A DNA stretch of 32,978 nucleotides from Burkholderiales bacterium (GTDB lineage Bacteria > Pseudomonadota > Gammaproteobacteria > Burkholderiales > SG8-41). A program made the translations under genes and the position numbers. Below are positions 27,030 to 32,978 of the stretch, in pieces (the stretch's first letter is position 1; every line of letters begins with the position of its first letter). The stretch spans positions 1 to 32,978 of the forward strand of contig SYEN01000053.1 in assembly GCA_005800795.1 (NCBI GenBank). Direction: 5' to 3'. The notes beneath the pieces were generated by a model that worked only from the letters and a program-made list of their open reading frames with translations, was not told the DNA's origin and searched no databases.

Positions 27030-27662
27030 ATGGCGAAGGGACTACTCGTAGCAGGCTTTGACTACAGCATGGTGGATGCTGGCGAATTCAACGATTGGTA
27101 TGACACCGAGCATCTGCCCGAGCGGCAGCGCTGTGCAGGCTTTATCAATTGCGTGCGCTGGCACGCCGTCGATAACCCGAAGGTGGCAATTGCCACTTAT
27201 GATCTGGAATCGCACGCGGTGCTGCACAGCCCGCCGTATCAGGCCATTGGCCGCGAGAATCTGTCGCCGTGGAGCAAGCGCATGACGGCGAAGGCCAAGC
27301 GCTTGCTGCGCATCGAAGGGGAGCAACTCGCGCCCGGCGATCAGGTCATGCAGGGCACTACCAACTACATCATGGTCAACGCCAGCCAGATTCCCCCTGA
27401 TGCGATTGAGGAAGTCAAACGCTGGTACCGCGAGGAGCACGTAGTACGTCTGGGCGCTGTTCCCGGTTGCGTGTCGGCACGGCATTTTTTCTCGTACGAC
27501 GGCACGCACAACAGCATCGGCATTTATGAACTGGAGCGTCCGGAAATTTGTGCCTCAGACGTGTGGAAGGAAGCCGCGATTACGCCGTGGACGCTTAAGG
27601 TGCGTCCGTTCCTGACCAACCCGTTTCGCGTAGTGCTGCAACGCTATAAGCGGGCAGCGTAG
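27030..27662 (+). CDS. Internally duplicated EthD-like dimeric alpha/beta-barrel protein
   Basis: First half AGEFNDWYDTEHLPERQRCAGFINCVRW, second half IEEVKRWYREEHVVRLGAVPGCVSARHF. Confidence 0.65.
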   Translation: MAKGLLVAGFDYSMVDAGEFNDWYDTEHLPERQRCAGFINCVRWHAVDNPKVAIATYDLESHAVLHSPPYQAIGRENLSPWSKRMTAKAKRLLRIEGEQLAPGDQVMQGTTNYIMVNASQIPPDAIEEVKRWYREEHVVRLGAVPGCVSARHFFSYDGTHNSIGIYELERPEICASDVWKEAAITPWTLKVRPFLTNPFRVVLQRYKRAA

Positions 27663-27899
27663 CACGGCAGGCTACACCGCCCGCCGCAACGCTTCGTGCC
27701 AGAATTGTTACGGTGGCCAAAATACGGGTCATTGTGATGAGGTCTCTGGTACGTGGTGCGTCCTGATGCTACTATTGACACTGTACTCGCGGCGCCCGGT
27801 CGCTGCAGGGTCAACCGGCGCGGCGGCGGTCGCATATGTTTTTGGCATGCTCACCCGCGCGGCTGGTTGATACTCGGCAATTCATTCAAAGGAAGTTAA

Positions 27900-28172
27900 A
27901 TGAAAAAACTGTTTTCCACGCTGATCGCAGGTATCTTTGCCTTGACTACAGTTGGCGCCAGTGCGCAGGTGCCAGCGCCCGCCGCACCCTCTGCACCCAT
28001 TGCACCAGCGGTTCCGGCAGCGCCGGCTAAAGCAGATAAAGCCGACAAAGCCGGCAGCCCCAAGGCGGAAAAAGCCAAGGGCAAAAAGGGTGGCAAGAAA
28101 GGTGGCAAAAAGGGCGGTAAAAAAGGTGGCAAGAAAGCCAAGTCAGACACTGCTGCACCGGCGCCCAAGTAA
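27900..28172 (+). CDS. Small exported Ala/Pro/Lys/Gly-rich polycationic protein
   Basis: RBS aaaggaag; signal peptide MKKLFSTLIAGIFALTTVGASAQ; low-complexity GKKGGKKGGKKGGKKGGKKAK. Confidence 0.75.
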   Translation: MKKLFSTLIAGIFALTTVGASAQVPAPAAPSAPIAPAVPAAPAKADKADKAGSPKAEKAKGKKGGKKGGKKGGKKGGKKAKSDTAAPAPK

Positions 28173-28203
28173 GCCGGCTGCGTACCGTTTATTCTTGGCA
28201 GCG

Positions 28204-28242
28204 AAGGGCTGTCTGGCGTGCCACACGCCCGGCAGCCCTTTT
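28204..28242 (+). terminator. Rho-independent terminator downstream of the Lys-rich exported protein gene
   Basis: gggctg-tct-ggcgtg-cca-cacgcc-cgg-cagccc-TTTT hairpin directly read. Confidence 0.85.
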
Positions 28243-28458
28243 GCATTGGGGTTGCCTGAGCCAAGGCGAGCAAGTACCTCTGTAAAAGAATGGCTTATGG
28301 ACATCTCAACAGAGTACGCGTGACCGGTCACGCGAGGGGCCGACCAGGGGCTGCCAGACTAAAGGTGGGGGGCAGCGTGCCTTGTAACAGGCAGTACACG
28401 CAGAAAAAGGCGGGTAGATACACCGTCAGTCCGCTGATATAGCAAGGGGAGAACCACT

Positions 28459-30210
28459 GTGTTATCCAAACTGACGTTGCGGCAAATGCTGACCATTCCG
28501 TATGTGGTGTTGGTCGTACTGGCTGCAGCGGTGATCGGCGTGCTGTCGTATCGCGCGGGCAGCGACGCGGTGGATACGCTGTCCGATCACGTGCTCACCG
28601 AAACCGTGGGCCGCATTTCGCAGGCCGTGGACAAACATGTATCCGGTTCCGAAGCCGTGCTGGAAATTGCGTTTCCCGCCGACGTGCCCGCGCCGCCGTC
28701 GATCAAAGGCGAAGTTGACGCTTTGCGTGCACGTCTGTGGCTGGCGACCACTGTGCATCTGGACTCCAACAATTATGCTTACTATGGCAATCGCAATGGT
28801 CAGTTCATCGGTCTATGGCGCTATTCCGAGGCCGAGGCGGAACTGCGTTTGCGCACCGATTCCGCCACGCCACGGACGATCTACCGCTATGCCCGCATGA
28901 CCGGCGCGCTCAAGGATCCGGTGGTCGAGTCACGCATTTTCGATCCGCGCGAGCGTCCCTGGTACAAGGCGGGGCAAAGCGCGGCCATGCAGACCTGGAC
29001 GTCGGTCTACATCGACTTCAAGACGTTGGAGCTGGTGGCCACGCGCGCACGGCGCGTCAGTAACGCGGCAGGCGAATTCGAGGGCGTGGTGGCGACTGAT
29101 TTGTCGCTGGAGCATTTGAACCGGTTTCTCAGATCATTGAAACTCAGTCCCAACGGTTTTGCTTTTATCGTCGAACCCGACGGCAATTTGATCGCGACAT
29201 CACGTGGGCCGCACATACGCAAAGGCGTAGGCGATAACAACGAGCGGCTAAGCGCGGCTGCGAGCGATGATCCGATGATTGTGGCGACATACCACGCGGT
29301 CAACGCGCTGACCACGCGTGCCGACGCGAAGAAAGGTTTCAGCACCAGCGCCTTTAAGGGGCCGGATGGCCGTGTCATTCAAGCGGGCTACGCGCGGTTA
29401 CGTGACAAGGCGGGGCTGGATTGGACCGTCGCCGTGGCGGTGCCGCGCAGCGATTTCATGCAGAAAGTCACCGACAACGTGCGCCAGACCGCCGCGCTGT
29501 CGCTGCTCATGTGTTTGTTGATTGGCGTCACCGGTTTCATGGTGCTCAGTGTCATCGCCGACAACCTGCGCCGTTTGGCGCGCGCTGCGCGCCGGTTCGG
29601 CGACGGCGTATTGGACGAGAAAATTCCCGTCGACCGCACCGATGAAATCGGCGAACTCGCCAAGTCGTTTGCCAGCATGCAAAAGCAGTTGCTGACCGAC
29701 CGGCTTACCGGCATCGCCAATCGCGAATCCGTGGCGCGGCGTATTGAAGATCGCATCGTTCGGCAGCGCCGCCGCGGCGACAGCCATCCCTTTGCCGTGC
29801 TATTCGTGGATTTGAACAAGTTCAAGCATATCAACGATTACTTTGGACACGACGTAGGAGACGCCGTGCTGGCCGAAATTGCGGCGCGTCTCGCCGCCAA
29901 CGTGCGGGACGATGACCTTGCTGCGCGCTTTGGCGGCGATGAATTCGTGGTGTTACTGGAAAACGTGGCCAACCGGGTCGATGCGATGAGCGCACGCGAC
30001 AAACTCGAGCGTGTGCTGGCTGAGCCGTTGAAGTCACTGGAAGGTCTGGCGGTTGAAAAACTGCCGCCAGGCGCCGGCGCCGCGATCGGCGTCGCGGTGT
30101 GCCCCGACGACGGCCATGATCTGGAGACGCTCATCAAGCGCGCGGACTACGACATGTACCAGCGCAAGCCGCCGCAGACTGGCGGCGATGCCAAGCCCCA
30201 CGCCGTTTGA
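28459..30210 (+). CDS. Membrane diguanylate cyclase: periplasmic Cache-like sensor, HAMP, GGDEF
   Basis: N-terminal TM segment, TM near residue 350, HAMP-like NLRRLARAARRFGDGVLDEKIPVDRTDEIGELAKSF, GGDEF domain LTDRLTGIANRES...RFGGDEF; RxxD (RDDD) five residues upstream of GGDEF. Confidence 0.92.
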   Translation: MLSKLTLRQMLTIPYVVLVVLAAAVIGVLSYRAGSDAVDTLSDHVLTETVGRISQAVDKHVSGSEAVLEIAFPADVPAPPSIKGEVDALRARLWLATTVHLDSNNYAYYGNRNGQFIGLWRYSEAEAELRLRTDSATPRTIYRYARMTGALKDPVVESRIFDPRERPWYKAGQSAAMQTWTSVYIDFKTLELVATRARRVSNAAGEFEGVVATDLSLEHLNRFLRSLKLSPNGFAFIVEPDGNLIATSRGPHIRKGVGDNNERLSAAASDDPMIVATYHAVNALTTRADAKKGFSTSAFKGPDGRVIQAGYARLRDKAGLDWTVAVAVPRSDFMQKVTDNVRQTAALSLLMCLLIGVTGFMVLSVIADNLRRLARAARRFGDGVLDEKIPVDRTDEIGELAKSFASMQKQLLTDRLTGIANRESVARRIEDRIVRQRRRGDSHPFAVLFVDLNKFKHINDYFGHDVGDAVLAEIAARLAANVRDDDLAARFGGDEFVVLLENVANRVDAMSARDKLERVLAEPLKSLEGLAVEKLPPGAGAAIGVAVCPDDGHDLETLIKRADYDMYQRKPPQTGGDAKPHAV

Positions 30211-30217
30211 TTGACAG

Positions 30218-32170
30218 CTAACGCGGGAAGGGCTTACGGACGGCCTCGCTGTTTGCCCACGCCTCATAGCGTTGAACGTCCTCCTGCAGCAGGAGCCGTG
30301 AAGCCACCAGCGCGTTCGCCGCATCAGTCAGCTGTTTCACATAGGCTGCGTGCGTACCGTAGCGTTCTTCCAGCGATGGACGTGGATCGCCCCGCGTCTC
30401 GCGTTCGGCGCGCGTGGCGGCAAACGGGCTGAACGAGCCGTCACGGTCGCCCAGCTCGCCCTCGACGTAGGGAGCTTTGTAGAGATTCCAGCCGGTGTAG
30501 GTGCCGAGTGGCACAGTGATATCCGGCAGCCGGATGCCGGCGACCTCGTTGCCGTCGGCGTCAACATTCGTGATCAGCGGTTGGTACGGCTTGCTCATGT
30601 CCATTTCCGGATGGGTCCAGTCTTTAAGCACGCCGAACACATGCACCTTGCGAGCGATGGCCATGCCGGGGATTGCAGGAAACGACAGTTTCTCCACCGG
30701 CACCAGCGTGTTATCGGCGATACGCGGTGTTTGCGAGGGTGGAGGAGACTTGCCGTCGACCCAGTCCGCCAGCGCCAGCAGGAGCGCGCGCATCGCAGGC
30801 GTCGGGCTGTGCGGGTTGCGCGAATTCATGTTATTGCCCAGTGTGGAAGTCATCCACGCCTGCCCCGCGTGCTGCGTGCCGGCGATGAGATAGACACGCG
30901 CATCGCCGGGCAGCACGATGTCCTTTTGCCCCAGCGGATCCGTCGTCAGCATCGACGCGCCTTTTTGCCAATACTCGGTGGAAGTATTGCTCTCCATCCA
31001 TAGCGGATCAAAGCCGTCGTTGCGCAGAATGCTGCCGGTTTTGCCGGTGACCGGATCGGTCATGCGTGCGGCGGAGAACGGAAAGGCGTTCTCCGGCATC
31101 ATGTGATCCTCGAACTGCGTGCTGGTGCGTCCGGGCTGGCCGAACGCGGCGTTGAGAAACACGCCGCCCACGCCTGCAGTGTGAGCGTACGTGCCGTCGA
31201 ACACCTTGCGCGCGCGCGTGTCCTGATTGAAACCCTGATGGATAAAATCACGCAAAAAGCGCCCGCTTTGCGAAATGCCGAAGCCCAGCGCGGCCTTGAT
31301 GCCGCGCGCGGGATTCGGCGCGCCTTTTGCGTCCGTGCTTTCATACTTCACGAAAGCAATCAGATCGCGCACGGCCGCCATGCCGACGCCCAGCACGCGC
31401 GGGTCTTTCGCGGAATAGTGAAACTCGTATAGGGATCCGGTAACCGGTTTTGTGCCATCCGGCAATAAGCGGATTTCGCGATCATTCACATAAGCCCAGC
31501 CGCTTGCCGGAATGGCTTGCCGCACATCGGCCTCGCGGCGGCGCAGGGTGAGTTTTGCCTGCGCTTGATCGGTGGTGAACGCGTTGTGCGACAGACGAAA
31601 CGTTTCGCGCGGCGGGTTGCGTGTGCCGCTGACCAGTTCGTCGCGAATCACGCGCACGATGGGTTTGCCGTTGTCGGTGGCGATGATGGGCTTCATGCCC
31701 ATGCCGTTGTTGGCGCGCGGGGCGTCCGGGTCCCAACCGCTCCACAAAATTGTGTAACCCAGCCGGAACAACAGACCGTTGCCCGCGTCTTCGAGCGTGC
31801 GTGGATCGTTGGCGTGCGCGGGCGTGGCGGGCCGTGCGTCCATCAACCGCCAGTGGATATTTTTGCGTCCGCGGTTGGTTACGTCGTAAACCAGTTTGCC
31901 GTTACCGCGTGCGTCATCGACAGGCCGCAGCATGAAAAAATCCACTTCATATTCGACTCGGCCAGCGGCATTGCGCGGAGCCTTGTCGAGATTGACAATG
32001 ATTTTGTTGCGCGCATCGGCGGGATCAAGTGAGCCCTTGAAAGTGCCGCGCACGCGTTCGTAGGCGCCGGTGTCGCCGAAAGCGGCGCCATCGGCGAAGG
32101 GTTCGACGGCGGCGATGTGGAATTCAATAAGATGGGTGTTGGCGGCGTTCATGATGGGCGGTGTTGTCAA
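30218..32170 (-). CDS. Alpha/beta-hydrolase-domain protein (650 aa)
   Basis: Continuous 650-codon ORF; YDVTNRGRK, GYTILWSGWDPDAP, ALGFGISQSGRFLRDFIHQGFNQD (G-x-S-x-S/G nucleophile-like motif), consistent with the large alpha/beta hydrolase domain family. Confidence 0.8.
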   Translation of the reverse strand: MTTPPIMNAANTHLIEFHIAAVEPFADGAAFGDTGAYERVRGTFKGSLDPADARNKIIVNLDKAPRNAAGRVEYEVDFFMLRPVDDARGNGKLVYDVTNRGRKNIHWRLMDARPATPAHANDPRTLEDAGNGLLFRLGYTILWSGWDPDAPRANNGMGMKPIIATDNGKPIVRVIRDELVSGTRNPPRETFRLSHNAFTTDQAQAKLTLRRREADVRQAIPASGWAYVNDREIRLLPDGTKPVTGSLYEFHYSAKDPRVLGVGMAAVRDLIAFVKYESTDAKGAPNPARGIKAALGFGISQSGRFLRDFIHQGFNQDTRARKVFDGTYAHTAGVGGVFLNAAFGQPGRTSTQFEDHMMPENAFPFSAARMTDPVTGKTGSILRNDGFDPLWMESNTSTEYWQKGASMLTTDPLGQKDIVLPGDARVYLIAGTQHAGQAWMTSTLGNNMNSRNPHSPTPAMRALLLALADWVDGKSPPPSQTPRIADNTLVPVEKLSFPAIPGMAIARKVHVFGVLKDWTHPEMDMSKPYQPLITNVDADGNEVAGIRLPDITVPLGTYTGWNLYKAPYVEGELGDRDGSFSPFAATRAERETRGDPRPSLEERYGTHAAYVKQLTDAANALVASRLLLQEDVQRYEAWANSEAVRKPFPR

Positions 32171-32247
32171 GGCTATGGATTTGCGGAAAAAGCGTCAGAC
32201 GCAACGCACAAGGATGTGATATAACTAATTGATTTAATTGATTATTT

Positions 32248-32978
32248 TTATGTGCTCGTCTGGCCGTCCTGTGCGTGCGTGGTGCGCCAGCGCGCATACG
32301 CCAGCGCGATCGCGACGCCCGCGTGCAGCAGCACGATACCCGTAGCCTGCGCCGGATTCGTAAACAGCGGCGGCAGCACCAGATCAGCCAGGAAATCCGC
32401 CCCCACGACCCGCAACAGCCCGGGCAAAATGCCATACAACAGCACCAGATAAAACACCGTGGCGGCCTCCACGCGGCGCGGTTGGCGAGCCAGTGCAAAG
32501 AACTGGAAAATTGCCGCGTCGCGCAGGATGAACAGCATTACCGCAATGGGCGCCAGCCCAACATCGTGCAAAAACGACTCCTTGCCGCTCCCCGTCGAGG
32601 TAAACGTCGCGCCTGCCGCGAAGACCAGTCCGCTGGCCAGCGCCACCAGCCACAACGGCAATTCCTGCAGCGCACGGCGCCATTGTCCGCCAGTGATGCG
32701 TACGCGCAGGCGCTGCCACGCGGTAGCACCACTTTTTTCGGTGAACAGCATGAGATAGGTGAACCCGCCTGCGACCACCACACCGCAGGCAAGAATGCCG
32801 AATAGCGCCTTGGGATCATTGTGAGTGCCGCGCATGGCGAAGCCGGCAAAGTACACGGCGGCAAACACGATGAATGCCGGTAGCGCCCACGGGGTGGTAC
32901 GAATTTCGAGTTCGTTGCACATGGAGCGATAGGCGCCCAGCAGCGCCCACGCAGCGAACGCGGTGGCGGTGCCCAGCA
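32248..32978 (-). CDS. Multi-spanning membrane protein, truncated at the window edge
   Basis: Several hydrophobic segments (WALPAFIVFAAVYFAGFAMRG, LFGILACGVVVAGGFTYLMLF, LWLVALASGLVFAAG); open frame continues upstream of the listed Met to the window end. Confidence 0.65.
   Translation of the reverse strand, partial: LGTATAFAAWALLGAYRSMCNELEIRTTPWALPAFIVFAAVYFAGFAMRGTHNDPKALFGILACGVVVAGGFTYLMLFTEKSGATAWQRLRVRITGGQWRRALQELPLWLVALASGLVFAAGATFTSTGSGKESFLHDVGLAPIAVMLFILRDAAIFQFFALARQPRRVEAATVFYLVLLYGILPGLLRVVGADFLADLVLPPLFTNPAQATGIVLLHAGVAIALAYARWRTTHAQDGQTST

Noticed and set aside
28055-28140. Short tandem repeats considered as CRISPR-like
   Set aside because: 12-nt coding repeats with no spacers; they encode the GKKG low-complexity tract.
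27952-28323. ORF containing CLACH, resembling a c-type haem motif (KGCLACHTPGSPF)
   Set aside because: The CxxCH codons lie exactly in the rho-independent terminator hairpin and the frame overlaps the Lys-rich protein gene in another frame; judged a coincidence.
28330-28455. Leader before the diguanylate cyclase considered as a c-di-GMP riboswitch
   Set aside because: Could not identify GEMM-type conserved blocks; only a weak ctgcc…ggcag pairing is visible.

Overview
GC-rich proteobacterial (probably betaproteobacterial) chromosome segment. From left to right: (i) a CAU-anticodon tRNA (26-101); (ii) a five-gene + strand cluster (1175-15027) of exported proteins rich in DUF11 / SdrD-B-like repeats, including a 2014-aa protein with a predicted outer-membrane beta-barrel C-terminus and a 1532-aa multi-repeat protein; two of the smaller genes are interrupted, one by a frameshift and one by an in-frame amber codon; (iii) a long + strand catabolic gene string (15187-27662) with two quinone-oxidoreductase-like MDRs, two CaiB/BaiF family III CoA-transferases, a BadI/MenB-like crotonase, an acyl-CoA synthetase, an enoyl-CoA hydratase, an SDR, an acyl-CoA dehydrogenase, an arylmalonate-decarboxylase/maleate-isomerase-like protein and two EthD-like proteins. 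Its enzyme set matches a cyclohexanecarboxylate-type (AliA/AliB/BadK/BadH/BadI) alicyclic ring-cleavage route; (iv) an exported Lys/Gly-rich protein followed by a strong rho-independent terminator, then a membrane diguanylate cyclase; (v) two - strand genes (650-aa alpha/beta-hydrolase-domain protein and a truncated membrane protein). The best candidate for an undescribed system is the DUF11/beta-barrel cluster, whose members share N- and C-terminal modules. Secondary points: helically phased GTGAA sites upstream of that cluster, a 31-bp perfect inverted repeat inside the catabolic string, and a fossil TctC/Bug gene fragment. All family calls come from reading motifs by eye; no database search was run.
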